A DNA stretch of 64,000 bases from Ipomoea triloba (GCF_003576645.1 NC_044916.1:6111442-6175441), one strand, 5' to 3'. Shown: positions 32,816-46,602, numbered from the stretch's first letter. Numbers and translations are program-made. Notes: generated by a model from the letters alone, not told the origin.

Positions 32816-33440
32816 TAGATGTTAAACTTGTATATGTCCAAAAAAGACTTGAGACCACGAAGAGTTTGTGCACAATGTTTTAGGCAATTTATCATGGTCT
32901 AATGCTCGCATGCATGGAGCAATAATTACTATAAGGGCTCCTCATTTCATATGTTTTAGATTTTGACATACTTTTTGCCTTCATTCAATAATATTCCTAT
33001 CTCTACCCTGCTTGAAATTCATATGAAGCAAAAATTTTCATGGACCTATGTTATATTCTTTTAATGTGATGAGAGTTTTACTCTTTGATAAGACACTTAT
33101 AATTTTGATAATAAAATTTGTAGACAACCAACAAAATTCATCTTCAAGAAAGAGGGACGCCACATTCCTTTTCGAGTTAATATCCAAAATGTCTGATTTA
33201 GCTCATTGGTTCAGTAGGCAGAATTTGAAAGAAAAGTGCACACCGACACTTTGCCCTGGCTACTAAGCCAACACAATATCCAAAATGGTTCTAAATAATT
33301 GTAGCCACGCGGGCGTGGCGCAGCAGACAAACCCAATTCTTCTCTCTTTTGGTTTCTCTTTCATCCATCTCAACCGTTACTATTCCAAAAACTTCCAAAA
33401 AGTCAATGCTATGCATGCTCTTAACTATTTCATAATTTCA

Positions 33441-33597
33441 AATTAATACTCAACTATTAAGTCATTCAAAATGGTCCTTTAACTATGTAAAAATTTACTT
33501 ATTTTAGTCCTCCATTAATGATTATTGAGTAAAATTTTGTATAGACAATAAATCATTTTGAATGAATTGATAGTTGACTACTCAAGTATCAATTCGA
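33441..33597. mobile_element. Small palindromic MITE
   Basis: aattaatactcaactattaa ... cattcaaaatgg is answered by the inverted copy ending gatagttgactactcaagta. An inverted repeat of about 155 bp; no certain TSD. Confidence 0.5.
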
Positions 33598-34952
33598 GAA
33601 TTTTGACATAACTAAGAAATATTTTAGTTACTATCCTTTTTTTTTTCTTTCCACAAAAGTGACTTTTATAGATTATGCATGATTGTCTTGTGAAAGACAA
33701 ATGAAGCACAGAAAGAAAAGTGCATTGACTTATTAAAAGCCTGGGTGTATTTTCACATCAAGATGATTGGACAAGAGCCAATTTTATCTTGTGAAGTCAA
33801 ACACTATCTCAGTGGCCCTCAGCTTTTTCCCTGCCACACCCAAAAAAATCAACACTTTCATTCATTATTTTTTTTTAAACATAGAACCCAAAGCTTTTAA
33901 GATTATAAGATTATTTTATACGCAAAGCCAAAATAAATAAGGATGAATGAGTCCATTTCAGTCAGTCACACATATTACATCAACACTTTCTGTCGACTAC
34001 ACAAAATGCATGTATTGAAGTACAATATTTGCACTCACACCCACACATTTATCTGTTCAAAATAAAAGAGTTTAAGGGCTAATCGATTGTGATATTGTTA
34101 CTTTGGAGCATGATATTTTAGGACTATTTGGATGTATTATGTGATCCAAAACCCTATATATAATAAAAACTAAAAATGAATAGCTAGTGGTAAAAAAAAA
34201 TTTGACGTAAAAATATATTTAAAAAAAAATGAAAGTATTAAAGTTAGAAGTCTTATTTTTCAACTATGTTTTATTTTCTTAAGATTATACTTTTTATTTA
34301 TAACAAGTGTTTATTGGTTTACTCAATCAGTTAACTAGAACCACATTGAGACTAATCTTATTTATTGTGTCACATAAGACCAAACATACACCATTTCATA
34401 TTTTCATCCACACCCCAAATGGCTAATTGATTTTTGGATTTTGATTGGCTTGTAAGCATATTCTTCTGGATTGCCAAACATATCTCCCAACAATTTGAAA
34501 TTTTAGAGAAATCAAGAAGGGGATTGAAGATGGGATTGTTAAACCATAGAGATTAGAGGCTATTTAGATTGAAGGATTAAGGATGAAATGAAATTTAAGT
34601 TATTGAATACCATTAAGTAAAAGTGTGTTTAAGGAAGTTATGAAACATCTAATTAGGAATGCAATGCAGTATCAATTATGCTCAAACATCTAATTAGCTT
34701 GTACTACATTGTTGTTCAGTAATACAATAATGTTTATATTCTGCCTAATAAAATTTGTGATTGTAACTATACATACAAAAGCAAAGTCAGTATTAGTTCC
34801 AGAGAAGTGTATTAAGTTAACAGAAGCAAAATTGGAAAAAATCAGCTCATGAGTTTTGAACCAAACTCCATAAAACATATGTTATTGAGGTTTAACAGTA
34901 AACCTTTTTTTTGTTTCAGATTAGGACAGCACAGCACAGAACCTTTTCATTT
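33598..34952. other. Downstream region of the PSKR-like gene, no gene seen
   Basis: AT-rich non-coding sequence. The 3' UTR of the minus-strand receptor gene must end somewhere in 34,600-34,952 but no polyadenylation signal can be singled out. Confidence 0.4.
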
Positions 34953-37900
34953 TCATCTTGCTTTCCCAGGTTCAATTGCTTCAAGCCATGAAACAACTTG
35001 ATCAATTGTGGGTCTTTGCCTTGGTACTTGGTCTATACATTTACAAGCAATGCCCAACACCTCCAAAAGTTGCTTCTCACACTCGTTATCCCGTATAGAC
35101 GGATCGAATATTTCTTCCTCCCTCTTCTCCGATTTCATCTGAAACACCCACGACACGAGGTCTCTGCAGTTCTTTCCCTTGCACACTTCCACGGGCCGCT
35201 TACCGGTAATAAGCTCCAAGAGAACGACGCCATAGCTATAAACGTCGCCCCTAAAGGTAGCTGTCAAACTCTGGCTGTATTCGGGAGGGATGTACCCGAG
35301 AGTTCCAACTAGGTCCGTTGTGACATGGGTATCGTAGGGGCACAATAGCCTTGCAAGCCCGAAATCAGCTAGGTGAGCTTCGAATCTCTCGTCTAGAAGA
35401 ATGTTGCTGGTTTTGATGTCGCGGTGAATTATGTTTGGCTCCTTGTGCAGATAGGCTAATCCTTGAGCAGCCCCTAGTGCTATCTTCAGTCTCGTGTTCC
35501 ATTTCAAGAATGAGCTCCCTTCCACCCTTTCGTGTAGCCAATAATCCAAACTTCCGTTCTCCATATACGAGTATATCAGCAACCTATCGTTCCTGTGCCT
35601 GCAATAGCCTTGAAGAGCGACGAGGTTTTTGTGCTGAGCTCTCGAGAGGGCTTCCACTTCGGATTGAAATTCTCTATCCATCTGGCCACAGTCCCCCGAA
35701 AGCCTCTTGATTGCTGCCTTGGTGCCATTGGGTAAGTCGGCTTTGTAGACAAGACCGAATCCTCCACAGCCTATGATGTTCGATTGGTTGAAGTTGTTTG
35801 TTGATTTTAGCAAGTCTGCCACCGTAAGATCCTTGCAATCTGAATTCTTGAAAAGAACCAGTTTGGACGGGCCAAATGCATCAGATAATCTAGAAGATCT
35901 GCTCGCCTCTTCCTCCAAGTCCTGAATTTGGTCGCTAACATCTCTTCTAGACATTTTTATCAGCACAAATGATAGAAACATCGCAACTCCAACCGCTATA
36001 CTGATTGTTATCCCAACAATACTGCCTCTTCCCAGTCTATGAGGGGAAGAAGATGGGAGGGCGGGTCGAAGGCCTATATTATTGACAGCACAAGGAGAAA
36101 CAATCTTACCACAAAGTCCAGGGTTTCCCTCGAAGCTCGAGTTGGGAAAGCTAAAGAACTGACCTCCGGTTGGAATTGCGCCTTGCAAGTGATTGTGAGC
36201 AACGCTGAACTTCGACAGGAAAGTAAGCTCGTTTAACGAAGACGGGATTGATCCATAGAGCTCATTATAAGATAAATCCAAAATCTCGAGATTCAGCATA
36301 TTTGAGATGGAGCTCGGGATCATCCCGGATATGTTGTTCCTGCTCAAGTCCAAGACATGGAGTTGTCTCAACCTTCCAATCTCGGGCAAGATTGTCCCGT
36401 TTATTCTGTTATTGCTCAAATAGATGGATGGAGGAAAGCTCGAAATATGGTTGTATTGCAAACCATTCCCAGTCAGATTCCGCTTTATATAAAACGGAAT
36501 GCCAGTTGAAGAATTGAGACTGGATAGATAGCTAGTTGGGGACATGAGGCTCTTCATCTCCGTCAAACTTTTCGGGATTTCTCCAGTGAGTGAATTATTC
36601 GAAAGATCCAAGTAAAATAAACTGTCCATTTTACCAATCCAGGAAGGGATACTGCCATCCAAGTGATTCCAAGACAGGTCAAGAACTTGCAATTTATGGC
36701 AATTAGATAACCACATAGGAATTTGACCGCGCAGGTGACAATTCCCTAAAGCAAAAATCATTAAGCTCTCGAATCCACTCAAATTCTTGGGAATCTCTTC
36801 CCCGTTGAAGTTTCGGGTGAGAACAAGGGTGGAAAGGTTTCGGCAATGCTGCAGAACAGATAAAGCCCCAGACAGGTTTTCGAAACTGTTATTCGACAAT
36901 GTGAAAACGACAAGAGATGAGAGGCTTGCATAACTCTCAGGGACCGGACCGCTTAATTTGTTCTTGGCAAGACTCAATGTTTTCAATCCCAGGCAACTTG
37001 AAAGAGATCCCGGGAGGGGACCCGAGAAATGGTTGGTTGCAAGGTCAAGAGTATCAAGATTAGGCAATCCAGTGAAATCAAGACTAATGTTGCCAGACAA
37101 AGAATTGTTCCTAAGATCAAGTACTTGCAGGCTAGAGCATAATGCTAAAGTAGAAGGCAACTTCCCTGAGAACTTATTGGAATTTGCATCAAAGAACTCT
37201 AATTTTGTCAGATTTCCAAACACATTAGGAAGAACACCATAAAAGTGGTTACTAAACAGAATTAAGGATTTGAGATTGGAAAGCTTACTAAGCTCAGGGC
37301 TTAACTGGCCAGATAAGTTATTGGCAGAGACTGAAAGCTGCTCCAAAGATGAGATTAAGAACAGAGACTCAGGAAGCTGTCCTGAGAGATGATTGGAATC
37401 CAAATGCAACCCCTTGAGTGAGGAGCTGCAGTTATTCAATCCCTCGAGTCCCCCGGCAAACCGGTTCGCTGAGAAATCCAAGATTCTGATCTTCTTGGAG
37501 GTGCTGCAAATGTGGGAATCAAGAGCACCAGAAAATGAATTGTTGCTCACATTAAGCACAACAAGGTTTGGGAATTCACCAAAGCCAGTGAGGTCTCCAG
37601 TGAACAAATTGCTGGAAATGTTGAGGGTGTGGAGTGATTCCAATTCCAGCCCATTGAGTGCCCTCACCACTGCTCCATTAAAGGAGTTGTGGCTCAAATC
37701 AAGAACCCTCAGCTGCTTCAATTTAGAGAGGTCCAAGGGAAACTCACCTCCAAGATGGTTGTGTGAAAGGTCAAGAACCTGTAACTTATCCAAATTTTGC
37801 AGAGAAACAGAAACTGGCCCTTGTAAGCCTTTCCTAGATAAATTCAACTTCACCACTCTCCTTGCAGGTGAAGTGGAGTTATCATCTTCACAGCCAACAC

Positions 37901-38081
37901 CATCCCATTTGCAGCAACTAGAGGGTTCAGACCATGTTGACAGAATGGAGCCTCCTGTCAAGTTGCCTGCAAATTGCTTCAAGGCTTGAAAATCATTTGG
38001 ATGGCAATTTTGGCTTGGGGATTGAAGACCCAAAGATGACCAAAAGAGGCAAGCCAGAAACACCCAATTTAGAAGACTCAT
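34953..38081 (-). CDS. PSKR2: Phytosulfokine-receptor-like LRR receptor kinase (PSKR2-like)
   Basis: Single-exon gene, 1042 aa from the ATG at 38081. Upstream in-frame codons exist but the first ATG gives a clean signal peptide ([16 protein letters not shown]). Then come an LRR N-cap with paired cysteines (CCKWDGVGC), about 20 leucine-rich repeats interrupted by an island ([15 protein letters not shown]...[16 protein letters not shown]), a second cap ([12 protein letters not shown]), a transmembrane helix at about 690-712, and a kinase domain from about 770. The latter has [49 protein letters not shown] and [15 protein letters not shown] receptors bind the sulfated pentapeptide phytosulfokine through the island at the cell surface and promote growth. 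Length and absence of introns match the family. The alternative assignment is PSKR1 or PSY1R; island and [12 protein letters not shown] repeats favour PSKR2. Confidence 0.9.
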   Translation of the reverse strand: MSLLNWVFLACLFWSSLGLQSPSQNCHPNDFQALKQFAGNLTGGSILSTWSEPSSCCKWDGVGCEDDNSTSPARRVVKLNLSRKGLQGPVSVSLQNLDKLQVLDLSHNHLGGEFPLDLSKLKQLRVLDLSHNSFNGAVVRALNGLELESLHTLNISSNLFTGDLTGFGEFPNLVVLNVSNNSFSGALDSHICSTSKKIRILDFSANRFAGGLEGLNNCSSSLKGLHLDSNHLSGQLPESLFLISSLEQLSVSANNLSGQLSPELSKLSNLKSLILFSNHFYGVLPNVFGNLTKLEFFDANSNKFSGKLPSTLALCSSLQVLDLRNNSLSGNISLDFTGLPNLDTLDLATNHFSGPLPGSLSSCLGLKTLSLAKNKLSGPVPESYASLSSLVVFTLSNNSFENLSGALSVLQHCRNLSTLVLTRNFNGEEIPKNLSGFESLMIFALGNCHLRGQIPMWLSNCHKLQVLDLSWNHLDGSIPSWIGKMDSLFYLDLSNNSLTGEIPKSLTEMKSLMSPTSYLSSLNSSTGIPFYIKRNLTGNGLQYNHISSFPPSIYLSNNRINGTILPEIGRLRQLHVLDLSRNNISGMIPSSISNMLNLEILDLSYNELYGSIPSSLNELTFLSKFSVAHNHLQGAIPTGGQFFSFPNSSFEGNPGLCGKIVSPCAVNNIGLRPALPSSSPHRLGRGSIVGITISIAVGVAMFLSFVLIKMSRRDVSDQIQDLEEEASRSSRLSDAFGPSKLVLFKNSDCKDLTVADLLKSTNNFNQSNIIGCGGFGLVYKADLPNGTKAAIKRLSGDCGQMDREFQSEVEALSRAQHKNLVALQGYCRHRNDRLLIYSYMENGSLDYWLHERVEGSSFLKWNTRLKIALGAAQGLAYLHKEPNIIHRDIKTSNILLDERFEAHLADFGLARLLCPYDTHVTTDLVGTLGYIPPEYSQSLTATFRGDVYSYGVVLLELITGKRPVEVCKGKNCRDLVSWVFQMKSEKREEEIFDPSIRDNECEKQLLEVLGIACKCIDQVPRQRPTIDQVVSWLEAIEPGKAR

Positions 38082-38840
38082 TGGGTAAATTCTCAGACCA
38101 CTGCTTCTGAAACTCCAAGGAAAATGTACATATAGCAGAAGAAATTTAGGCAAGAAACAGCTTGAATTGGTGTTTCACTGCTTTCCAGAAGTGAGAAGAT
38201 TAACAAATGAAGAAACTTTCCAGTTTCCACCCAAAAATACAACCATAAAAAATCACACAAAGTCCACTCTCACTCAGATCCCTAGACCAGAAATCAAGAA
38301 CACCCTGCAACAGAAATTCAAGACCCACATCCCAAAACACCTCAACCCCACAAAACATCAGCTTCTAATTCAAGCAAGTCCCACACCACAAACCAAGAAC
38401 CCCAATCCCTATACCAGAAATAAAGAAATTTAAGTCCAAGCCCCTGTAGAGTCTATGGAAACTGAAAGCAGCCTTCTTTATTAAAAAAAAAGGGCATATA
38501 CATTTTTTAACACCTCATCCCTTGCAAGAGAAGCAAGCACAAGTTTCAACAGGAAATGATTCTTCACTCCTCAGATTTCACTCAGAAAGATGGGGAGAAT
38601 CCAAAAAGAAACAAAGTGAAGAACAATGAAAAAAAAAAGCAAAGATCTTTGGTGCTATTCTTATCTCAGCTGATAAATCATGGATGGAGATTGAGATTTC
38701 AAATCAGAACAACAGCTGGGACAAACAAGCAACGAACCATCTCCCTCACACTCCCTGCACTGCTGAAAAGACAAGAAAAGGAAGGGGGTGCTTATATTTA
38801 TGCTTTGGAAAAGCTCACTATTAAATAAAACTTATTAGAG
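38082..38840 (-). promoter_or_regulatory. 5' leader and promoter of the PSKR-like gene
   Basis: Adenine- and cytosine-rich on the plus strand without gene-like frames. On the minus strand, an upstream TATA-like tttatttaatag lies near 38815-38826. If it is the TATA box the leader is about 700 bp long and may hold an intron. Confidence 0.4.
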
Positions 38841-39593
38841 ACAAAAACAAAAAGAAACTGGTAGACTGATTTGGAATGGTGACACAAAGGGCTGACTTAA
38901 ATTTCTTGAAAAAAAAACAAATTTTTTTTTGTGACTAATTTAAGAAATTAACAATCAACATCCCACTCAATAGATACGAAAATGCGTATCAAAGCAGAAC
39001 TACCCAACAAACCCACAATGTGAAATTCTTACTTTTTAGTTTATTATTTTCCTGGAAACTTTTAAAGAGTTTCAAACGGAGAAAATCACAAAAAGTCCGA
39101 GACTGTTTGTCAATTATCACCTATATTTTTTTTTGTCTCTGTCACAAGTTGACAATCCCACATAGAGACAGAAAAAAGGGTGCGATATATTAGAAAAATG
39201 CGTGTAGTTGTAGCTCAAGTGTTCAACTGGGAGGTGGAGATTAAAGACAACATTAATTTGGTGCGGTCTTACGAGGATGGGATGCTCTCCTACCCCACTT
39301 TTCCATACCGCGCGTGAACACCTAACCTTTTTAAAAGGTTCATGCAAAGCAATTACCATAATCCGGCCTGCACCTACTATTATTATATTCCACTTGTGCC
39401 TCTATAACTAATCTTTTTGTGTTAATACTTTTATTCAAGTTGTAGAGTATAATAGTATATGCAAATATGGCATTCAATTTTACTAAAATCCAATATTTAA
39501 TAATAAAATTAAATTGAGTATTTGGATAATTTTACTTAATTATTTCATAATAATTTTGACCTATTTATAAATAATTAATAAGTATAAAAAGAC

Positions 39594-40038
39594 TAGAGCA
39601 ACCTCAACAATGTATTTTGTGAGGTTTTTTTTTTGCGCTGACACAAAAATTCATGTTTTTTTATTTTTTATTTTTTTTATGGGGATGTGAGTTTTCTGAA
39701 AAAATTCTCTTGCAAATGAATTTTTTTTTGGAAGAAATCAAAAGATAACACGTGCTTGAAAACATGCCACAACACTAAAGTTCAATCCTATGACCTTCCC
39801 TCCAGGAGAGTCACAGAAGTGTCTGTTGAGCACAATGTGCTTGGCATATAACATAAAATATAGTTGATATAGATTGGTGGATCCATTACAACAACAACAA
39901 CAACAAAAACTTGGAAAAATTCAAACTATTGGGAATAAGAGTTATTTTATTTTTTATTTTTAAGATTGGGTAATACAGTGGATGTTGGGACCCAAAAAAA
40001 AATGACAAAAATACCTCAACTGTTGAGGTTATTCTTAA
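39594..40038. mobile_element. TIR element with AGAGCAACCTCAACA ends
   Basis: Left end agagcaacctcaacaatg; right end caactgttgaggttattctt, its imperfect inverse. T-rich next to the left arm and A-rich next to the right. A SINE-like segment lies inside (about 39730-39850, minus strand, B-box-like aggattgaact). Confidence 0.55.
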
Positions 40039-41175
40039 GCAAGTGTGCACTAAAAAAGAACCGAGGTTGACATGTAATCTACAAGACTAATGACTACTAG
40101 AATGCACTTCTTCTAATTTATTGAATTTTCAATTTACATTCTCAAGGATTTCACGTCCCTTAGAATTGTGAAAGGAATTAAAATCTTAAAAATGTAATAA
40201 AAATAAAATCTTTTTAAAAAATCTCAATTACCCTTTAGATGTCTCATGATCATAAGAATCAAATAACAATAGTATATAAGTTTTAACATGGGTGATTGAG
40301 TAGGTAGAACATGATTTTTGTACCTGAAAGTTACAAATTTAATTTTTGTCAACACTCACTCAGTTGAATTTGTTGCATAGTCTTAGTATCTTAACTATAA
40401 GAATTAATTCGGTTAAAATAACAGCAGCCATATTTAGGTTAAATATCCATATTATTAACACAGAAGACATGTATAATATATAATAATAAAGCAATATTAA
40501 AGATATCCAATATTTTACATAAAAAAATCATAGGATTTTTTTGTGTGTTGTCGAATAGTAATTAAAGAGTTATGCAATGAAGCTATAACAAAAAAATTCA
40601 TATGTTTTTCTTGTAGATATGATTGAGACCTCAATTATTGTTATATGTGAACTACTTATTTTATAAAATCTCATTGACATTTTAAAATATTAATTTATTT
40701 TTCATATACGATTGATTAGATAATGAAATTTTTGGAATAGAAAATGAAATATTATTAGAAAAATCATAATAATATATACATTTTAATTAAAACAATATAT
40801 ATTTGGAATAGAAAATGAAAATTTGTGCTACAACGTAACAAATAATGTTTGATTTAATTAAAAATGTATTTTCAGAATAATTATAGTAGGACATTCAGGT
40901 TGAAAGAACAATCAAATTAAGTTTATTAGAAAAAATCAAATTAACTAAATATTATTATATTTTAATTTTAATTATTACCACAAAGAAGAAAAAGGTTTCA
41001 AAAAGAATAGAAAAAAATGACACAGGTTTCTTTTTGTGTATATTAATTTAATTGTTAAAATAATAATAATAATAATAATAATATAAAAATAAAATATCGA
41101 TGATGGTGGTGGTGGTGATTATATTACTATTACTATTGGAGTATAATTGGTGGTAGTGGTGATTATTACTATTAC

Positions 41176-41212
<37 letters not shown>

Positions 41213-41404
41213 TTAGAAAATATTTGAGTCAATAAAGTTAAGAAAAACATAAAGTTAACGAAATTTTGTTACTAAGGTTTGTACATAATAGAAAAATTAA
41301 AAAAATGAAATATGATATCTTTGAAAATGTTTTTATCATTGTACAAGAAAGAAATCGAAATGTACAAGTTATCAATGCACATGATTACAAATACATATTT
41401 TATA
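40039..41404. other. AT-rich intergenic sequence with trinucleotide repeats
   Basis: Includes TAA repeats at about 41060-41083, GGT/GAT variants at 41101-41163 and ATT repeats at about 41167-41211. No gene seen. Confidence 0.6.
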
Positions 41405-41828
41405 GGGAAAAGGGTCAAATAGGCCCTCGAACATTTCATAAGAAGTCAATTAGGTCCACGAACTTTTAAAACGTGCAATTAGACCCTCAAACATGTCAAA
41501 ATAAGGCAATGAAGCCCACGAATAGGTAATTGACCTGTTATTACCGGTCATTTGGATTTTACGGCGACCAGCGACACTTTCCGGCCACCGACGACACAGT
41601 CCGGCGATGATTCGGTCGTCGCCGGTCGCCAGACTGTGTCGTCGGTGGCCGGAAAGTGTCGCCGATCGCCGGAAAATCCAAATGACCGGTAATAACAGGT
41701 TAATTACCTGTTCGTGGGCTTCATTGCCTTATTTTGACATGTTTGAGGGTCTAATTGCAAGTTTTAAAAGTTCGTGGACCTAATTGACTTTTTATGAAAT
41801 GTTCGAGGGCCTATTTGACCATTTTCCC
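41405..41828. mobile_element. Foldback Mutator-type MITE, nearly a full-length palindrome
   Basis: The 424-bp element begins GGGAAAAGGGTCAAATAGG and ends CCTATTTGACCATTTTCCC. Its two halves are inverted copies of each other along almost the whole length, meeting at a GC-rich centre (ccggcgatgattcggtcgtc). A perfect 9-bp TSD TATTTTATA flanks it (41396-41404 and 41829-41837). No coding capacity. The centre (gtgtcgtcggtggccggaaa) is far more GC-rich than its host DNA. Transcripts across it would form a long hairpin. Confidence 0.93.
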
Positions 41829-42059
41829 TATTTTATATTACATTATAACTTTTTCAATATTTTTACTCTTATATAATTTAGTATAGATGGATCAAATCTA
41901 CAACAAAATTTATCTGAGGATAAATCTTTACTATATCTATAAAATTAGAGATCCATATTATAATTTTTCCAAAAAAAAAAACAAATATATTATACCATTC
42001 ACATTAGTGGATTTTGGACTAGTTTTGGAGGAAATTTGGGTGGAATGGATGAGAGAGGT

Positions 42060-42370
42060 AATGGAGAGAGAAAGATAAAAATCCTTCTCTAATGAGTGAT
42101 TTTTCGCAGAAATATGGGACCCATGCGCCTGTCACAGAAAAAGAGAAATCTGCGCTGACTATGCGTGAGAGTTACAATTGCACCCAGCGGGCGCGTGCAC
42201 TGCATGTGCCCACTGGGCGCGTTACTGGCGATGTTTAGGCATTTTTTTTTATCTCTTCCCTCTCATCTTCTATTTCATAATCATATTTACAAAAATTTCT
42301 TAAAAATTACTCCAAAAAAAAAAAAAAAAAACCTCCATTGAGGAAGTAGTTCACCAAAACTGTTAGTACT
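42060..42370. mobile_element. Possible non-autonomous element, GC-rich core
   Basis: Contains cacccagcgggcgcgtg near 42180, a variant of the core in the element at 30674-31030, and a right part (A-run then cctccattgaggaagtag) resembling that element's end. The left end is not clear. Confidence 0.35.
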
Positions 42371-43073
42371 ACTATTCTACTATTGACAATTAAGGCCACT
42401 ATTGACAATTAAGGCATTTAAAAAAAAAAATCTAATCGGGTGTACGAACACCATATGTACTCCCAATAATTTGATAAACTTTAATACCGGTTGTTTAAGA
42501 CTTGTAAAAGCTAACGTACTAGTTTTGACCAGTGTTCAATAATATATACCGAGGTCTATTTTGGGTAATCTGGTCATGAAACACTAATGCATCTTTGAAT
42601 TCACTCTCAATCTTCGTAGGTGTGGTAGTTTTGTTTTGTTCTACAGGTAAACCATTTCACCTTGCACGATACAAGGACGTTTAATTTGTTATTTATTTAT
42701 TTTTGTTTTTAAAGAAGAAGAAAACAAGCCAAATACGTTATGATCAAGCGGCATAATTATAATTTTCTCTAATGGGAGGTCAAGTTGAGAAAGTATGCAT
42801 GGATAGTTGGTGTTTATATATTATATACTCAATATGCACCATCACGTGTGCCGTGTGCAGATCAGAGTCCGATTACTTTTTGGACTCCAAGCAACATGTG
42901 GACCATAGTTCGTGTTGACTCTGATACTAAATTGGAGCATGCGTTTAATCTCAGATCAACTAAAAGTTTAAATTGATAGTAGGATTGCACATTTAAGTTT
43001 ATATATTATATTGCTCAACACATATATTATATGTTCAAAATATAGTTAATGTGTAAATGGAAAATTAATTTTT

Positions 43074-43457
43074 GAGTTAATATCCAATTTGGTCCATCGA
43101 CTATTAGGATTTCACCACTTTGATCCTTAACTACCAAAATTGCTCAATTTAATCCTCAACTATGCAAATGTTTATGTAAAATGTAAGTTTATTGTGAATT
43201 TGGAGACCTTTTTGGAGAGTTAAGAACCAAAGTGATGAAATCTTAATAGTCGATGAGTCATTTTGTGTAAAATTTGCATAGTTAGGGAATAAATTGATGA
43301 GCAAATTTGATAGTGGAGGACAAAAGTAGTGAAATTCTAATAGTCAAGGGATCATTTTAGGTAAAAATTGCATAGTTGGGGACGAAATTGAGTTTGAAAG
43401 TCGAGGACCAAAACAGTAAAATCCTAATAGTCGACATACCAAATTTGGTATTATCTC
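43074..43457. mobile_element. Long-TIR MITE (Mutator-like type)
   Basis: gagttaatatccaatttggt at the left is inverted at the right (ccaaatttggtattatctc), and the arms carry matching blocks such as atcgactattaggattt against aaatcctaatagtcga. AT-rich flanks hide the TSD. Similar left-end sequence occurs at 55592-55720. Confidence 0.7.
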
Positions 43458-46400
43458 TTTTTTTTTTTTAATAAAAAAGGAGTTGGAGGTTAGCCTTGTC
43501 CAACAATAGAAGCAAATTTAGGGTTGAATCAGTATATATAAATATTTTTTACTTTTTAATAAGTGTAAAATATGTTGTTTAAGTACTCTCTCTTATACAT
43601 TTTGTGGTTAATAACACAAATCTAATCTTGATTAAAATGATGTGGTAGTGGAAGGTTGGTGAAGCTGCTTAAGTATAGTGGATGGATATATAATATAATA
43701 ATATTGTTAGAATTGAAAATGGGTGCATGCATGAAACTGGAAATTGATTGAATTTGTTGATGGAAATGTGAACTCACGAGCTTTAAAAATCTGGCGGGTT
43801 CTCCGATCCACATATATAATTGGCAGGCCAGTGCAGAGCTCCGCCGGTAAATTGGACCAATTTCATCACATCATCTCAGATCAACTTCATGGATTTTCAA
43901 AGTCAACTAATTAATTAATTGCCTGATAGGATTTGGCTAGCTGGACGTCAATGCAATGGCGAATGTTTTGATAACAATTTCTTTTTTCTCTGGAAAATGC
44001 ATGGCACATTCAGTATGTCCTCCAATTTTTGTTGTGTAGCCCAGAGTTTCTATCGTCGAACACAGTGATTAATTCCCTTACTGGATTGTAGACACCTTGT
44101 GAGACAATTGGTCTAGAAATTTAATGTAAGGATGAATGAGTCCCTTACACTCAACCATATATCGGTTGATTAAATTTGAATTCATAATTAAGAGCTTTGA
44201 TGTCAAACTCCACAAGACTTTTGGGGTATGATTGTGAAAGTGATTTAATTAATTGTCCAGTGATGATTTCTAGCTTCTTCAATTCTTGATGACTTCCCTG
44301 CAGATGGATGGAACACAGCTAGAGAAGATGCGTATCTTGCCCATCACATTAGCTTCGTTTTCAATTCGCATGTAATTCTTGAATGGGACTCCAAAACTTT
44401 AGTTTGAGTCAAAACAAACTTTTAAACAAAGAAGATGGAAGACAAATCAGAGTGAAAAAAAAGGAGAATAGAATATACTTGTAAGATTTGAGAATATTTG
44501 ACAATTACTTATTAGCTGACACTAATTATGTTAATAAATGTCAAAGACCTTGTGGTCTAGTGGCATCCGGTGTCTCAGTGGGTTCGAGTCTCAATGGAGG
44601 CAACTATTGACTGTTTGTGCTTCAGTAGGTTGAGAAAGTAGTTATGAACAGATACTAATTGTAATAAAGTCAGTAGTACTAAAAAAATTAGTTGATAACT
44701 GATTGTATTAGTTGTTTTGATAAGTTAATAATATTAGCAATTTGTAGGGAGCTATTTTATAAATGAGATGTTTATAGTGTAACATGTAAAATGAAGGTGG
44801 AGATTTGAAGTGTGAAGCGCGTGCAAAATATAAGAACGGAACGCGTGGGGCCAAAAATTGAGAGAAAAGATAAGTCAAAGAAGTGATGAGTGGAGCGGCG
44901 CCAAGGCTAGTATAGGGCGTAGTTGACGGGGCGGGTTAAATGAAGGGGCTGGATAGGAATTAGGGCGGATCCCTCACACTCACAGCTCACGCAATAGTCA
45001 ACTACCACTTGCCAATTTCCTCATCCGTTTCCAGTTTCCACCCACTTCCCATTTCCCTACATTTAACTCTTTTTCCATTAATCACCTTTATTTTATATTC
45101 TCTTTTCCAATTTTTGTAATATATATATATATATATATATATATAGAAAATTACACTTTAGCTCTTGAGAGGTAATAATAGATTAGTATATATGTCATAG
45201 GTGTTTTCACTTAGTTAATGAGTTATTAGTTGATGGAGGAATTAGACCTATATCTAAGGTCGATTGAGTCTATCTAAGAAGTGAAGGCCTGAGAGAGACT
45301 AAGTAGGAAGAAAAGAAAGTTAGAGATGCGAATTGGATTGAAGAGTAATGTTAAGGGGAATGAGGTGTAAAGACTGGAGGGATGTAGTATAAAGTTCAAA
45401 GCAGCGAAATGGCGAAATGTTTAGGGTCAAAAAGGCAGCGAGGTATGGAATAAAGGTTCAAAAGGTGGAGGGACACAACACCTATGACCAAAGTGCAAAA
45501 TAGAGGGGAAGGGACAACATGCTTCGCTTGCCCAGGTGAAGCCTTGTCGATCGCCCGATGCCCTACAATTGGGCATGACTGGGCATGGTGGGGCAACCTT
45601 CATAAGTGTTTATTTGTCCATATTTTCTTCCCTTTTTATTAGATCATTTTGTTTGCTAATCATTCCAATTTTCATGAGAATTAGTGTTTATTTGTGTTAT
45701 GTAAGGAGTATGAATTGAAAAGTATTGGAAGCAAAGATAAATATTTTTATGCATTTTGGTGGGCATTGGAGTCAAATGGAGGCCAAATATAAAGCTATGG
45801 AGAATTGTAGATGGATGCAACACTTATAAGGGAGCATAAGAGTGGTGTTTTTAATGGTCCTAGTCATTTAGGCAAACCAAAACAAAAGAAGAGCAAAAGA
45901 TCAAAGGCATTGCAATTTTTGCTCATTTCGATCACTGTTCGGTTATTTGGTCATATCTCAGTCTAGGAATGCCCAAATGAGATGATTCTTGCGCCATTGA
46001 AAAACCAACTTGAAGGGCTACAACTTTGTTGGAAACCACAAAGGCTAATGAAATGATTTTGGGGGTGAAAAATAACCTATAAGTCAAAGTAGTTGCACAT
46101 AATTCTGCTTACAGTGAGAAATGCAATTTCTAGAGAGTTGAGACACGACCGTGTCACCATCCCATGTTCACTATTTAAGCGAGATTTCAACATTTATACT
46201 CAATTTTGACCCATGGTTGAACCCTAGACACTCTCTTTCACTTCCTTTCATATTTTTAGGTTACATTAGGCTTAGATTTAGGATTCTAAACATATAATTT
46301 GAAGCTTGTAATCAAGGATTCAATACTTGGATTTCAAGATTTACCACCCATTTCACTAGAGAAATTTTCTTTCCCTTATCTCTTTTCTTTTCCAAGATTT

Positions 46401-46602
46401 ATATTTATTGCTTGTGCTTTTGTGAGAGGATTCAAAGGGTAACACCTAACTATCGTATGCATAGATTGTTCATTGAACACTATTCTGTCATTTTTCAGTC
46501 TCGAAAACTCAATGCAACTTTCATTTTTCAGTCTCGAAAACTCAATTCTTTCTTCCCAAACTCCATTTGAATTTTTGAAGGAGAACGGACACGATACCAT
46601 AC
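43458..46602. other. Intergenic region downstream of the CLAVATA1-like gene
   Basis: No gene recognised. It holds an AT microsatellite (about 45120-45145) and a SINE (next entry). A stretch at about 45880-46330 has a leader-like tract (cactatttaagcgagatttc) and wording reminiscent of retrotransposon LTR/leader sequence, but with no ends visible. A 22-bp unit ttttcagtctcgaaaactca occurs twice at about 46494-46545 next to the CLV1-like stop. Confidence 0.45.
44545..44690 (+). mobile_element. tRNA-derived SINE, plus strand
   Basis: A box tggtctagtggc, B box gggttcgagtctc, then a body containing ctgtttgtgcttcagtaggt and a 3' end agtagtactaaaaaaa. The same 3' sequence appears at 54405-54530 (minus), 56060-56105, 58870-58970 and 62262-62290, defining a second SINE family in the window. 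The TSD was not resolved. Confidence 0.75.

Noticed and set aside
31129..33266. Short open frames between the kinase and PSKR-like genes
   Set aside because: All are short, AT-biased, without splice-linked partners or recognisable motifs; chance frames are expected in about 7 kb of AT-rich DNA.
35435..37989. Plus-strand open frames opposite the PSKR-like gene
   Set aside because: Antisense shadows of a long intron-less LRR kinase gene; no domain or own start context.
41266..41469. ORF reading into the foldback element
   Set aside because: Crosses the transposon boundary and has no domain features.
45880..46330. LTR retrotransposon upstream of the CLAVATA1-like stop
   Set aside because: The leader-like wording is suggestive but no TG...CA borders, TSD, primer-binding site or coding domain could be found.
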